A DNA stretch of 64,000 nt from Hymenobacter caeli (GCF_013294115.1 NZ_JABSNP010000018.1:1-64000); one strand, 5' to 3'; counted from the first letter of the stretch, positions 48,435 to 59,000 are shown. The notes: generated by a model not told the origin, from the sequence alone. Program-made: numbers and translations.

Positions 48435-49182
48435 CGTGGTGGTGTTGAAGGAGCGTCAGCCGGCTGCTGACCTGGGTGAGCCAGAAAGCAAACAAAATCC
48501 AGCCAATGACGGCGGCGTAGAACACGGGCCGCATGGTGCTGTCGAGGTCGTACTTGTTGAAGCCGGGGTTGCCGGTCTGGCCCGGGTGCAGGCTGTTGCC
48601 CGAAATGCGGGGCAGGATGAACAGCAGCGGAATGGCCGCCGCAAACGCAAAAATATTGTAGATGGCCGAGACCCGCGCCCGCTGCTGGTCGTCGCGGAAC
48701 GAGCCGCGCAGCACCAGGTAGGCCCCATATATAAGGAGGGCCACGGCGGCGGCGTTCAGGCGGGGGTCGGGCGTCCACCAGGCCCCCCAGGTGTAGCGGG
48801 CCCACAGGCTGCCGGTGGCCAGGCCCAGCACGCCCAGCAAAATGCCGGTTTTAGCCGCTTCGTGGGCCAGGATGTCGAGCCGCGCCGAGGGCCGCCGCAG
48901 GTACTGCATCGAGTACACGATGGACACGAGCATCACCATAATCATCCCGAACCACATGGGCACGTGGAAAAACAGGTTGCGGATGCTCTCGTTCACGATG
49001 GGCAGGCGCGGCACCGGAATGAGCAGCCCCGCCACGGCCGAGCCCACGATGAGCACCACCGCCACCCACTTCCACGCGCCCCGGCCGCGCGACTCAATCA
49101 GCCGCTGCCCGCCCCACACCGCCCCCACCGTGACGACGAGACTGACGAGGGAGATGATAATTCCTAAGGTTGCTTTGCTCAT
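48424..49182 (-). CDS. ccmC: Haem exporter subunit CcmC
   Basis: The 252-residue membrane protein has six helices and the WWD haem motif as TWGAWWTPDPRLNA, with a conserved histidine in FFHVPMWFGM. It loads haem onto CcmE. ATG 49182 is used (MSKATLGIII); a GTG-type start three codons earlier is possible. The gene is followed by ccmD with an 11-base overlap and preceded by ccmB twelve bases away. Confidence 0.94.
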   Translation of the reverse strand: MSKATLGIIISLVSLVVTVGAVWGGQRLIESRGRGAWKWVAVVLIVGSAVAGLLIPVPRLPIVNESIRNLFFHVPMWFGMIMVMLVSIVYSMQYLRRPSARLDILAHEAAKTGILLGVLGLATGSLWARYTWGAWWTPDPRLNAAAVALLIYGAYLVLRGSFRDDQQRARVSAIYNIFAFAAAIPLLFILPRISGNSLHPGQTGNPGFNKYDLDSTMRPVFYAAVIGWILFAFWLTQVSSRLTLLQHHHDDQ

Positions 49183-49194
49183 GATAACCAAGGC

Positions 49195-49893
49195 TTAACC
49201 GCGCCACAAAAAAGGGTACAGCAGGTACGACGTCCCCGCCACAATTACGTTCAGGGCCAGCAGGGTGATGATGGATTGCTGGCTCAGGCCGCGGTCAAGG
49301 CCGTCGAGGGCGTTCTTGCTGACTTTGATTAACAACAAAAGCATCGGAATCATTACCGGAAAACCAAGCACAGCCATCAAAGTAGCGCCGTTGCCGCCGG
49401 CTTTGGCCGCAATGCCCGATACCAGCGTGAGCGTGGTGGCGAAGCCCAGGGCCCCCAGCACCAGGTTGGCCAGGAACAAGGACAGGTCCTGAATCGGGTT
49501 GCCCAAAAAGGTGGTGTAGAGAAACAAACCCAGCAGCCCCACGCCCAGCAGCAGCAGCGCGTTGTAGAGCATTTTGGCCAGGATGATGGCCTGGGGCCGC
49601 ACCAGCGTGTAGTAATAGAGGCGCTGGCCGGGGCTTTCCTGCATGAAGCCCTTGGCCACGGCGTTGACGGCCGCGAACAGTAGAATCACCCAGAACAAGG
49701 CGTTCCAGGCCGGGGCCGGGGGCTGCCCGCCGCGCAGGCTGAAGCTCAGAAAGCATACGAACACCGTGCTGCCCACGTACAGCACCAGCCCGCCCAGCGC
49801 CGCCCGCTGCCGCCACTCCAGGCGGAAGTCTTTGGCGAGCAGGGCATAAATTTCGCGGAGCAGCACGGGCAACGGGTGGGTTTCGGGCCGCAA
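49195..49893 (-). CDS. ccmB: Haem exporter subunit CcmB
   Basis: The 232-residue protein has six membrane helices and the CcmB features LLREIYALLAKDFRLEWRQR at the front and QESPGQRLYYYTLVRPQAIILAKMLYN. It pairs with the ATPase CcmA, which is not encoded in this window next to it. It is the first gene of the ccm unit seen here. Immediately upstream are a terminator and the large TolB-like gene. Confidence 0.93.
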   Translation of the reverse strand: MRPETHPLPVLLREIYALLAKDFRLEWRQRAALGGLVLYVGSTVFVCFLSFSLRGGQPPAPAWNALFWVILLFAAVNAVAKGFMQESPGQRLYYYTLVRPQAIILAKMLYNALLLLGVGLLGLFLYTTFLGNPIQDLSLFLANLVLGALGFATTLTLVSGIAAKAGGNGATLMAVLGFPVMIPMLLLLIKVSKNALDGLDRGLSQQSIITLLALNVIVAGTSYLLYPFLWRG

Positions 49894-49956
49894 AGATACG
49901 ACCCGCGCCCGGCGCGGGTGCCGAAACGCAGTTCCACAAATTCAGGCCCTACAGCC

Positions 49957-49992
49957 AAAAAAGAAGGGCCCCAGATAAAACCGGGGGCCCTT
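49957..49992 (-). terminator. Terminator of the TolB-like gene
   Basis: AAGGGCCCC (49964-49972) pairs with GGGGCCCTT (49984-49992), and on the minus strand is followed by a T run (plus A's at 49957-49962). A repeat-like sequence (AAATCAGCGAAATTC..., 50005-50042) lies between it and the gene's stop. Confidence 0.8.
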
Positions 49993-50042
49993 GCAAACCA
50001 TTAGAAATCAGCGAAATTCTTTTAAACCTGCAAAATCTGCGG

Positions 50043-53000
50043 CTAGAAGTCGTAGCCCAGCGTGAAGTAGAACTTGGGCGGATTGGTCACGTAGTTTTCG
50101 CGGCCCCAGGCCACGTCGGCCTTGCCGTAGAAACCGAACAGCGTGCTGCGGATGCCGCCCCCGTAGCCCACCAGCAGCGGGTTGCTGAAGTTGGTGACGG
50201 TGCCCGAGAACGGGTTGCCGTTGCCGCCGAAGGTGAGGGTGTTGTTCGAGTTGTCGACGCTGAGCGGGTTGCCGCCGTTGTAGGCCGTGCCCGCGTCGAC
50301 GAAGCCCGTGATTTGGAAGTTGCGCAGGAACGACGACGTGATGGGCCGCCGCGCGAAATACTGCACGATGGGGATGCGCAGCTCGCTGTTGAACAGCAAG
50401 TAGCGCGAGCCGTAGCGGGTGCTGTAGTCGAAGCCCCGCAGGTTGGTCACGAACTGCTGGTTGAACAGCTGGCTGGGGTCCAGTTCCGGCACGTTGGGCA
50501 GGAAATTCACCCGGTCGCCCTTGTAGTTGGCAAAGAAGGAGTTGTCCATGCCGCCCAGGCGGAAGTACTGGGTGTTGGGCCCAAAATACTGCCCGTAGCT
50601 GGCCCGGTTGGCCCAGATGATGGAGCGGTGGACCTTCTGGTAGTGGCGCAGGTCGATGGTGAGCTTGCCGAAGTTGAGCGGCGCGTTGTTGATGCCGCGC
50701 AGCTGCTCCAGGGCTATTTTCATGCGGGTGCCGCGCAGCATGTTCACGCCGGTGGCAATGGAGTTGTCGAACACCATCTCGGCCTTGTAGCCCAGGTAGT
50801 TCTGGTTGGTGTCGAGGTTGTTGAGGAAGTTGTCGGTCCGGGTGCGGTTGAGGTTTTCGTAGCGGGGGCCCGCCCGCAGGCTCAGGTTGTGGGTGAGCGG
50901 GTAAGAGAAAGTAACGGCCGCCGCCTGCCGCCCGTAGCGGAACGTACCGTCTTGCAAATCAAAGAAGTAAGCCTGCTTCTGGTAGGCAATGGTGTAATCG
51001 ATGCGGCGGGTGAGGTTGGTGTACGAGGCGTTGATGTTGCTGGTGCGCAGGTCGAAGAGCCCGAACAGTCCCGCGTCGATGCGCTGGTTCTCCAGAATGT
51101 CGTTCAGGTGGGCCCGGAACTGCAGGCCGATGCCCAGCAGCGGGTCCGAGTAGAGCGAGGTGGTGATGTTGTCGGCCATGAAGCGCGTGTCGTAGCGGAA
51201 GGGGCCGGTCACCTTGGGCACGTCGGGCAGCACTTTGTTCACGGGGGCGCGCCGGGCCGCGCGCTTGGGCTGCACGGGCTCGTCTTCCTCAAACACGTAG
51301 TCGTTCGTGTTCACCGCCTCGTTGGCTTTGCGGCGGGCCCGGCGCGTGCCGGGGGCCCCCGTGCTGTCGGCCGTGGGCGTGGTCACGCTGGCCGCGGCCT
51401 TGGCGGCGGCCACCGGCGCGGCCGAGCGGTCTTCCAGGGTTTTCTGGCGGGTGGTTTTTATGCCGGGCAGCGCCGCGGGCAGCGCAAACGTGGGGTAGCT
51501 GTACAGCACGTCGCGGGCCTGCGCCGGGGCCACGAAGGCCAGGGCCGTGGTGGCGGGGCTGTAGTCGAAGTCGTTGACGTTGGGCAAAAAGCCCGTCAGC
51601 AAAGCCCGCTCCTTGGTTTTGAGCGAGTAGCGGTAGAGGCTGCGCACGCCGCTCTCCTCGCCCAGGTACAGGATTTCGTCGTCGGAGATGGCGCGGGGCC
51701 GGGTTTCGTTGGAGATGGTGCTGGCCAGGGCCTCCACCGGCAGGGCCCGCCCGTCGAGGTGGTAGAGGAACAGGTCGTAGTTGTTCACCACGTTGGGGAA
51801 GGTGGCCGGCCGGCTCCGCCCCAGCGAATCGAGGTAGCGGTTGGAGCTGAACACGATGCCCTGGCCGTTGGGCAGGAACACCGGCTGCACGTCGTCGAAC
51901 AAGTCGTTGGTGAGCTGCTCGGCCTGGCGGCTGCCGGCCCGCAGCACGAACAAGTCGTTCTGGCCGCCGCGCACGGCGCTGAACACCAGAGCCTTGCCGT
52001 CGGCCGAGTAGTTCATGGCCAGCACCTGGTCGTAGCTCTGGAGCACCGAGGCGGGCCGCCGGAACTGCACCACCGAGCGGAAGCGGTCGAGCAGGTTGCT
52101 GCCGCTGGCGCTGCGCAGGTGCAGCGTCATCACGCCCTGGTCGGTTTCGGCCACGGCCACCTGGGCGTTGCCGCGCCAGGCCAGCACGGGCAGGCGGCTT
52201 TCCACCTGCTGGTCGGGGGTTTTGTAGCCGCCGCGGCCCACGGTGCGGCGGTGGCTGCCGTCGCGGTTGGCCACCACCACGCGGTAGCGGCCCAGCTCGT
52301 TCACGGCGTAGGCCAGCTGCTGGCCGTTGGGGCTGAGCACGGGCTGCGAGTAAATGACGGCCCGGCGGTTGCGCCCGCCCACCTGGAACTTGGCGTCGGG
52401 CACGGCCAGCGCGGCCGTGGCCGCCGCGTTGTTGATGCCCCGGTAGTAGGCCAGCCAGTCGCGCAGAAACGTTTTGTACGGCACGTTCAGCGACGAGCTG
52501 ATGCCCACTTCCGCGTCGCGGGTGATGCGCGTCAGGTTCAGAATGTTTTGCACCGAGGTGTAGCCGTAGCGCTCGGCGATGTAGTTCCAGATGCTCTGGC
52601 CGGCCAGGCGCGGGTCGCGGATGAAAAACGGGGCCGTGCGGTTGCCGCTGGGGTAGAGGCGCGTCATGTCGCGCATGTAGCCGTCCATGTCCACGCTCCA
52701 GCCCTCGGCCCCGTAGGCCGCCGCCCCGCCGATGAACCAGTCGGGCAGTTGCAGCAGGTAGCTACTTTGCAGCACTTCGCGCAGCGAGCCGCCGTACATC
52801 ATGTCGTTCAGCAGCACCTGCGTGAGCTGGTAGCTGACCTCGCGCTTGAAGTCGGTTTGCAGGCCGGTGAAGGCAATCTGCACCTTGCTCATGCGGGCCA
52901 GGGGGGCGTCGCCGCCGGCCACGGTTTCGGGGTTGGGGTCGAGGCCGATGTTGCTCTGGCGCAGGTCGCCCACCGAGTTGTAGAGCATCAGGGTGGTTTT

Positions 53001-53276
53001 GGAGTACGGGTAGTACCCGATGAGCGCCGTGATGCGCTGCAGCTCCTTTTCGGCGTAATCGACGGCGCGGCGGGCGGCGGGCTCGTTGCCGTCGTAGTAC
53101 ATCACCGTGAAGTTGGAGGTGGCATACTGCTGCCAGTGCAGCGTTTTGTACTGGATGCGCACCCGCCCGAACTGCTCCTGGGCCGTTTGGGCCCGGGCCG
53201 GGCCCGCCGCGGCCACCAGCGCCGCCAGTGCGCACGCGCCCCGCACCGCCCTCATCACCGAAGAAATATCTCTCAT
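50043..53276 (-). CDS. Large outer membrane protein with TolB-type propeller and C-terminal barrel
   Basis: The product is 1,077 residues. A signal peptide (to about residue 30, AGPARAQ) precedes a peptidase MA-like region (about 35-290: YATSNFTVMYYDGNEPAARRAVDYAEKELQRITALIG and LPDWFIGGAAAYGAEGWSVDMDG). PD40/TolB-like beta-propeller blades follow (YSQPVLSPNGQQLAYAVNELGRYRVVV, DVQPVFLPNGQGIVFSSNRY). After a charged linker the C-terminal about 350 residues form an Omp85-like barrel ending GYDF. Bacteroidota annotate such proteins as TolB-like. The FIGGAAAYGAEG segment stands where gluzincins have HEXXH, so the metal site looks lost. Role unknown. ATG 53276 or 53255. Confidence 0.82.
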   Translation of the reverse strand: MRDISSVMRAVRGACALAALVAAAGPARAQTAQEQFGRVRIQYKTLHWQQYATSNFTVMYYDGNEPAARRAVDYAEKELQRITALIGYYPYSKTTLMLYNSVGDLRQSNIGLDPNPETVAGGDAPLARMSKVQIAFTGLQTDFKREVSYQLTQVLLNDMMYGGSLREVLQSSYLLQLPDWFIGGAAAYGAEGWSVDMDGYMRDMTRLYPSGNRTAPFFIRDPRLAGQSIWNYIAERYGYTSVQNILNLTRITRDAEVGISSSLNVPYKTFLRDWLAYYRGINNAAATAALAVPDAKFQVGGRNRRAVIYSQPVLSPNGQQLAYAVNELGRYRVVVANRDGSHRRTVGRGGYKTPDQQVESRLPVLAWRGNAQVAVAETDQGVMTLHLRSASGSNLLDRFRSVVQFRRPASVLQSYDQVLAMNYSADGKALVFSAVRGGQNDLFVLRAGSRQAEQLTNDLFDDVQPVFLPNGQGIVFSSNRYLDSLGRSRPATFPNVVNNYDLFLYHLDGRALPVEALASTISNETRPRAISDDEILYLGEESGVRSLYRYSLKTKERALLTGFLPNVNDFDYSPATTALAFVAPAQARDVLYSYPTFALPAALPGIKTTRQKTLEDRSAAPVAAAKAAASVTTPTADSTGAPGTRRARRKANEAVNTNDYVFEEDEPVQPKRAARRAPVNKVLPDVPKVTGPFRYDTRFMADNITTSLYSDPLLGIGLQFRAHLNDILENQRIDAGLFGLFDLRTSNINASYTNLTRRIDYTIAYQKQAYFFDLQDGTFRYGRQAAAVTFSYPLTHNLSLRAGPRYENLNRTRTDNFLNNLDTNQNYLGYKAEMVFDNSIATGVNMLRGTRMKIALEQLRGINNAPLNFGKLTIDLRHYQKVHRSIIWANRASYGQYFGPNTQYFRLGGMDNSFFANYKGDRVNFLPNVPELDPSQLFNQQFVTNLRGFDYSTRYGSRYLLFNSELRIPIVQYFARRPITSSFLRNFQITGFVDAGTAYNGGNPLSVDNSNNTLTFGGNGNPFSGTVTNFSNPLLVGYGGGIRSTLFGFYGKADVAWGRENYVTNPPKFYFTLGYDF

Positions 53277-53326
53277 AATCAGCCAACGAACAAAGGCGGA
53301 AATTAGTCCGCCGTACAACGTAAAAA

Positions 53327-54418
53327 TCAACCGGGCCCCGGCCCGGGCCCCAGGGCCGCGTACCGCGCCAGGCTCACCTCGGGCCAAAGGTCGGCCCGGC
53401 CGGCGAGCCAGTCGGCAAAAAGCACCGCCAGCCGGGGGGCCAGCACCACGCCCTTCGAGCCGTAGCCCCCGCAGAAGCTGAGGCCCGGCACCGCCGGGTG
53501 GGCCCCCAGCAGCGGCTTGCGGTCGCGCACGGCGGGCCGCACCCCCGCCCGCTGCCCCACCACCGCAAACGGCGCGTGGGTGAGGGCGGCCAGGCGGCCG
53601 GCCAGCTCGGCGCGGCCCTCGGCGGTGGGCCCGTCGGCAAACGGCGGCCAGCGGTAGGTGGCCCCCACGCGGAAGCGCCCCGCCCCCAGCGGTACCACGT
53701 AGGCGCTCCGGTTGAGCACCTGCCCGGCGGCCAGGCCGGCGCATTCCACGTCGAGCACCTCGCCCTGGTTGGGCGTAAGGGGCAACCAATTAAAGTACGG
53801 ATTGTTAACGGCTTCGGCCCCTTCGCAGCACACCACCTGGTGCGCGCGCACGGTGCCGTCGTACTCAAACGCCGGGGAGGCCCCGGCCGGGGCGCTAACG
53901 AGCTTGGCCCAGGCAAAAGTTTCGCGCCGCAGCCAGCCGCCGGCCGCGCCTTCGGCGGCCAGCGCGGCCAGCAGCTCGGCCACGGCCAGGTAGCCGCCGT
54001 GGCGCAGCCAGGCCCCGCCGTGGGGGGCCGCCACGCCGGGCAGGCCGGGGTCGTGGGCCAGGATTTCGCCCACGAAGTCGCCCCAGGGCTGGGCGGCGCT
54101 GCGGGCCAGGGTGTGCGCCAGCTCTTCGGCCGAGCCAAACACCTTGAAGATGGGTACGGCCGTGTAAAATGACTGGCCCAGCCGGGCTTCCAGGGCCCGG
54201 TAGTAGGCGGTGGCGCAGGGAATCAGCTCGGCGGCCCGCCAGGCCAGGGCAAAGCGCCGGCCCGCCACGGGGTTGACGAGGCCCGCCGCCACCCGCGAAG
54301 CGGAGTCGGGCCGGCCGGCGTCGTACACCAGCACCCGCTGGCCGCGCCGCCGCAGCTCGTCGGCCAGCGTAGCCCCCGCCAGGCCGTGGCCCACCACCAA
54401 AACGTCGCACTCCGTCAT
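53327..54418 (-). CDS. FAD-dependent oxidoreductase, DAO family
   Basis: The 363-residue protein opens with the FAD-binding motif DVLVVGHGLAGATLADELRRRG (GxGxxG at 10-15) and a conserved VYDAGRPDSASRVAAGLVNPVAGRRF block of glycine/D-amino-acid oxidase relatives. The C-terminus holds FRVGATYRWPPF and GVRPAVRDRKPLLG..PGLSFCGGYGSKGVVLAPRLA, the second FAD contact. It probably oxidises an amine; the substrate is not known. It is not homologous to MnmC by fusion, though MnmC's oxidase half is in the same family. Divergent from an MBL hydrolase. Confidence 0.88.
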   Translation of the reverse strand: MTECDVLVVGHGLAGATLADELRRRGQRVLVYDAGRPDSASRVAAGLVNPVAGRRFALAWRAAELIPCATAYYRALEARLGQSFYTAVPIFKVFGSAEELAHTLARSAAQPWGDFVGEILAHDPGLPGVAAPHGGAWLRHGGYLAVAELLAALAAEGAAGGWLRRETFAWAKLVSAPAGASPAFEYDGTVRAHQVVCCEGAEAVNNPYFNWLPLTPNQGEVLDVECAGLAAGQVLNRSAYVVPLGAGRFRVGATYRWPPFADGPTAEGRAELAGRLAALTHAPFAVVGQRAGVRPAVRDRKPLLGAHPAVPGLSFCGGYGSKGVVLAPRLAVLFADWLAGRADLWPEVSLARYAALGPGPGPG

Positions 54419-54557
54419 CGCGGCAAGGTAAGGCCAGCGGGCCCAAACGCCGGGCTGCTGCCGTACTTTGCCCCGGCTTCGCGGCGACTTTCGTCACCGG
54501 GCCCCGGGGCCCCGTTCCGGCTGCTGGAGCCAATCTTTTTCTTGCCTGCTTCTTACC

Positions 54558-55199
54558 ATGCTGATTAAAACTTTCACCTTCAACGCTTTTTCGGAAAACA
54601 CCTACGTGCTTAGCGACGAGGCCACCCGCGCCTGCGTCGTCGTGGACCCCGGCTGTTACACCGCCGCCGAGCAGGCCGAGCTGCGGCAGTACATCGACGA
54701 CAACCGGCTTCGGGTGAGTGCCGTGCTGCTCACCCACGCCCACATCGACCACGTGCTGGGCTGCGCCTTCGTGCTGCACACCTGGCCCGGCACGCCCCTG
54801 CTGGTGCACGACCTCGACCGGCCCACCCTGGCCGGCGTACCGACCTACGCCGGGCCCTATGGCTTCGGGGCCTACCAGCCCGCCGAGCCCACGGGGGCCC
54901 TGGCGGCCGGTGAGCCCGTGCGCTTCGGCGACACCGAGCTGGAGGTGCGCTTTGCCCCGGGCCACGCGCCCGGGCACGTCGTGTTCTACCACGCGCCCAG
55001 CGGGCAGCTCATCGGCGGCGACGTGCTGTTCCAGCGCAGCATCGGCCGCACCGATTTGCCCGGCGGCGACCTGGTGACGCTGCTGCGCAGCATCGACGCC
55101 CAGCTGATGACCCTGCCCGACAGCACCGTGGTGCACTCCGGGCACGGCCCCACCACCACCATCGGGGCCGAGCGGCGCGGCAACCCGTCTCTGAACTAA
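54558..55199 (+). CDS. MBL-fold metallo-hydrolase (glyoxalase II-like)
   Basis: The 213-residue protein has the metallo-beta-lactamase motif LLTHAHIDHVLG (H60, H62, D64, H65), later GHAPGHVVF (metal histidine), GGDVLFQRSIGRTDLPGGD and VVHSGHGPTTTIG. The short size and these blocks are those of the glyoxalase II-like thioesterase group. It probably hydrolyses a thioester in the cytoplasm. The start MLIKTFTFNAFSENTYVL is at 54558. The pssA gene follows on the same strand after 50 bases. Confidence 0.9.
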   Translation: MLIKTFTFNAFSENTYVLSDEATRACVVVDPGCYTAAEQAELRQYIDDNRLRVSAVLLTHAHIDHVLGCAFVLHTWPGTPLLVHDLDRPTLAGVPTYAGPYGFGAYQPAEPTGALAAGEPVRFGDTELEVRFAPGHAPGHVVFYHAPSGQLIGGDVLFQRSIGRTDLPGGDLVTLLRSIDAQLMTLPDSTVVHSGHGPTTTIGAERRGNPSLN

Positions 55200-55249
55200 C
55201 TGGTGCGCAGGCCATTGCCCTTTCTTCGTTTATCCGCCCACCGTTGCCC

Positions 55250-55996
55250 TTGAAAAAGCACCTTCCCAACGCCCTCACCTGCCTGAACCTGTTGTGTGGC
55301 TGCCTGGCGCTGACCTTTATATTCTCTACCCGCCCGCTCAACCTTGTGACGGGGGCCTACTTGGTGGGGCTGGCGGCGGTGGCCGATTTCCTCGACGGCC
55401 TGGTGGCCCGGGCCCTGCGCGTATCGTCGCCCATCGGCAAAGACCTGGACTCGCTGGCCGATATGGTGTCGTTCGGGGTGGTGCCGGGGGCCATTTTGTT
55501 CCAGCTTCTTCGGCTTGCCCCGGCCCAGTCGGCAGCGGCAGGTTACCCGTTGGCTTGGGGGGCTGATTATTTGCCCTACGCGGCGTTTCTAGTCACCATT
55601 TTTTCGGCCCTGCGGCTGGCCAAGTTCAACAATGACACCCGGCAGACCAACTCCTTCATCGGGCTGCCCACGCCGGCCTGCACGCTGGTGGTGGCCTCGT
55701 TGCCGCTCATCCTGGCGGCCGAATCCAAGCGCCCGGCGGCCTTCAGCACCCTCATTCCCTTAATTTTAAACCCCTGGGCCCTGCTGGGCCTCACCGTGCT
55801 GTTGTCGGGGCTGCTGGTGGCGGAGCTGCCGCTGTTTGCTTTGAAGTTCAAAGACTTCGGCTGGGTGGGTAATCGGCAGCGGTTCCTATTTTTGCTGCTG
55901 GCTGTGGCGCTGATGATATTTCTGCACGCCGCGGCGGTGCCGCTGGTGGTGCTGCTCTACGTGGGGCTGTCGGTGGCCGGGCCCCGCCGGGCCTGA
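55250..55996 (+). CDS. pssA: CDP-diacylglycerol-serine O-phosphatidyltransferase
   Basis: The 248-residue membrane enzyme makes phosphatidylserine, the precursor of phosphatidylethanolamine. The CDP-alcohol phosphotransferase signature is complete: DFLDGLVAR followed by GKDLDSLADMVSFG (D-G-x2-A-R-x8-G-x3-D-x3-D). About seven helices. No ATG is available: the start is a TTG, either 55244 or, more likely by comparison of the KKHLPNALTCLNLLCG front of relatives, 55250. The gene is 50 bases after the MBL gene. Confidence 0.9.
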   Translation: MKKHLPNALTCLNLLCGCLALTFIFSTRPLNLVTGAYLVGLAAVADFLDGLVARALRVSSPIGKDLDSLADMVSFGVVPGAILFQLLRLAPAQSAAAGYPLAWGADYLPYAAFLVTIFSALRLAKFNNDTRQTNSFIGLPTPACTLVVASLPLILAAESKRPAAFSTLIPLILNPWALLGLTVLLSGLLVAELPLFALKFKDFGWVGNRQRFLFLLLAVALMIFLHAAAVPLVVLLYVGLSVAGPRRA

Positions 55997-56035
55997 ATGG
56001 ACCGCTCCACAATAAAAACCTACCTCCTCAGTTAA

Positions 56036-56078
56036 GGCCCCGGCCACGGGCCGCCCCGTTGGGGCTGCCCCCGGGGCC
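56036..56078. other. GC-rich hairpin between pssA and porU
   Basis: GGCCCCGG (56036-56043) pairs with CCGGGGCC (56071-56078), with further inner pairing. There is no clear T run. It may end pssA transcription or fold in the porU leader, 15 bases before its ATG. Confidence 0.4.
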
Positions 56079-56093
56079 ATTTGTCGTTATTCT

Positions 56094-59000
56094 ATGCGTC
56101 GTCTTTTACTCTTGCTGGTGCTGGTCGGGTTAGGGTACGCGCCGGCGCGGGCGCAGGGCGGCGCGGCCACGGCCCACGCCGCCCTGCGCTGGGGCGGCTA
56201 CACCGAAGTGCCCAGCCGCACCGGCCGCACGCAGCGGGTGCCCACCTTCGCGGGGGCCTGGGCGGCGTTTGATGAGCAGGTGGGCACCTTCAGCCTGCGG
56301 CTGAGCGGCGACGTGCGCGAGGGCCAGCTGCTGAACCCGGTGTACGAGGCGTTTTCCGACGCCGACGCCAAGCTCTTCGACCTGAGCAAGCTGCCGGCCG
56401 GGCCGGTGGTGCAGCTCACGCCGGGCACCGAGACCAAGCTGCCCATCACGCGCCTGAGCCTGCGCCCGGTGCGCCGCAACCCCCAGACCGGCCAGGCCGA
56501 GCGCCTGGTCTCGTTCGATTTCAGCTACTCGCCCGAGTACGGCCGCGCCACGGGGGCCCGGGGCGGCAGCGGCGGCACCACCCGGGCCCACGCCCCCCAC
56601 TCGGTGCTGGCCAGCGGCGACTGGTACAAGCTGGGCGTGCCGGCCAACGGCATCTACAAGATTGACCAGGCCAAGCTCAAGGAAATCGGCTTTAACCCCG
56701 CCACCACCGACCCCAAAACCCTGCGCCTCTACGGCAACGCCGCGGGCCTGCTGCCCCAGGCCAACGCCGCCTACCGCCCCGACGACCTGGTGGAAAACGC
56801 GGTGCTCTTCAAGGGCAACGGCGACAACGCCTTCGACGCCGACGAGTACCTGCTCTTTTACGCGCCGGGGCCCAACACCTGGTACGCCGAAAACGGCCGC
56901 TTCCGGCACGTCAACAACATTTACGCCGACACGGCCTACTACTTTCTGACCACGCAGGCCGCCGCCGCCGCGCCCCGCCGCGTGGCCACGGCGGGGGCCC
57001 CCGGCGCGGCGGCCACGCGCACCGTCACGACGTTCGACGAGCGGGCTTTTTACGAGCACGACCTGGTGAACCTGCTGCACTCGGGCCGGCAGTGGCTGGG
57101 GGAAAGCTTCTCGGGTTCGGTGGCCCCGCCGGCTTTTGCCCTGGGCAACCTGCCCGACTTGGTGCCCGGCTCCACCGCCCAGCTGACGCTGGCGCTGGCC
57201 GCCAACGACCTGAACGGCAGCCAGTTTCAGGCGTCGCTGAACGGCACGGCGGTGGGCACCGTGCCGCTGGCCGCCACCACGGGCCAGCAGTTTTATGCGG
57301 TGGCCACCCTGAACACCGTGACGCTGCCGGTGGCGCTGCCCGCCGCCCCACCGACCGCCCCCAGCGTGGACCTGGCCTACACCACCAACAGCGGCCAGGG
57401 CGTAGGCTACCTCGACTACCTCGAACTCAACGCCCAGCGCCGCCTCACGCTGAGCGGGCCGGCGCTGGAGTTCCGCTCGCTGGCCAGCGTGGGGCCCCGG
57501 GCGGTGAGCCGCTTCGTGCTGGCCGGCACCACCGCCGCCACCGCCGTGTGGGACGTGACCAACCCGCGCCGCGCCGTGGCCCAGGCCCTCGACGGCAGCG
57601 GGGCCTTCGCGGCGGCCACCGACACGCTGCGCGAGTACGTGGCCTTTCAGCCCGACGGCGCGTTTGCCACGCCCCGGGCCTTCGGCAAGGTGCCCAACCA
57701 GGACCTGCACGCCCTCGACGGCAGCTACGACCTGGTGATTGTGACCTACCCGGCCTTCCGCGAGCAGGCCAACCGGCTGGCCGACCACCGCCGCACCCAC
57801 GACGGCCTGAAGGTGGCCGTGGCCACGACGAAGGAGGTGTACAACGAGTTCGGCTCGGGCGGGCAGGACGCCACGGCCATCCGCGACTTCATGAAACAGG
57901 TGTACGACCGGGCCCCGGCCGGCAAGGCCCAGTACCTGCTGCTGTTCGGCGATGCTTCGTTCGACTACAAGTCCAGCCCCTACAACGACAAGTCGCTGGA
58001 GGCGAAGTGGTGGCCCGGCCGGGCCCCGTTCAAAACCGGCTCCGACTTCGACGCCATCAACCAGAACTACGTGCCCACCTACGAGTCGCGCGAGTCGCTG
58101 ACGCAGTTTTACGGCAACACGGTCACGTACTCGTCGGAGGACTACTACGGGCTGCTCGACGACGACGAGGGCGACTGGAACGAGTACCCCACCGGCACCG
58201 AGGTGCAGGACGTGGCCGTGGGCCGCCTGCCCGTGCGCACCCCCAAGGGCCAGCCCGCCAACACCGACATGGCCCGCCGGATGGTGGACAAGCTCATTGC
58301 CTACGACGCGGCGGCCAGCTTCGGCAAGTGGCGCAACCGCCTCTCGCTGTGGGCCGACGACGGCAACAACGACCTGTTTGTAGGCCAGGGCTCGGAACCG
58401 CTGGCCGCCAGCATCCAGGCCACGGCCCCCAACTACAACGTGCACAAGGTGTACCTCGACCTATACCCCCAGGTGTCGGTGGCGGCCGGCCTGCGCTCGC
58501 CGGAGGCCAACAAGGCCGTGGACGAGTCGTTCGAGGGGGGGTCGCTGCTGATCAACTACCTCGGCCACGGGGGCCCCTCGGGCCTGTCGGACGAACAGAT
58601 TTTCACCAACGCCTCCGCCCTGGCCCTGCAAAACCACGACCGGCTGGCGTTTCTGGTGACGGGCACCTGCGACCTGAGCACCTACGACAACCCCGACTTT
58701 ACGTCGGCCGGCGAGCAGGTGCTCACCGACAACCTCAACGGCGGCGGAGCCGTGGGCCTGTTCACAACCACCCGCGTGGTGGAAGCATTCCAAAACGCCG
58801 GGCTTAACCAGGAGTTTTACAACAACGTGTTCCGGCCCTTATCGAATGGAAAGATGCCGGCCATTGGTACCGTGACCATGCTGGCCAAAAATGCCTACCC
58901 GGGCCCCGGCGCGGCCGGCATCCTCAACAACCGCAACTACACCCTGCTCGGCGACCCCAGCATGACGCTGGCCTACCCCCGGCAAACAGCGGAAATCGAC

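Noticed and set aside
43731-49893. A multihaem cytochrome gene among the ccm genes
   Set aside because: The cysteines in the 46343-47518 product are not in CXXCH order, so no haem-attachment site is supported.
50313-53306. A 997-codon open frame opposite the TolB-like gene
   Set aside because: Long, but low-complexity and antisense to a gene with signal peptide, propeller repeats and barrel.
53290-53789. An N-terminal extension of the TolB-like protein
   Set aside because: The frame is open, but it would overlap the FAD oxidoreductase gene and put the signal peptide in the middle; the ATG at 53276 is better.
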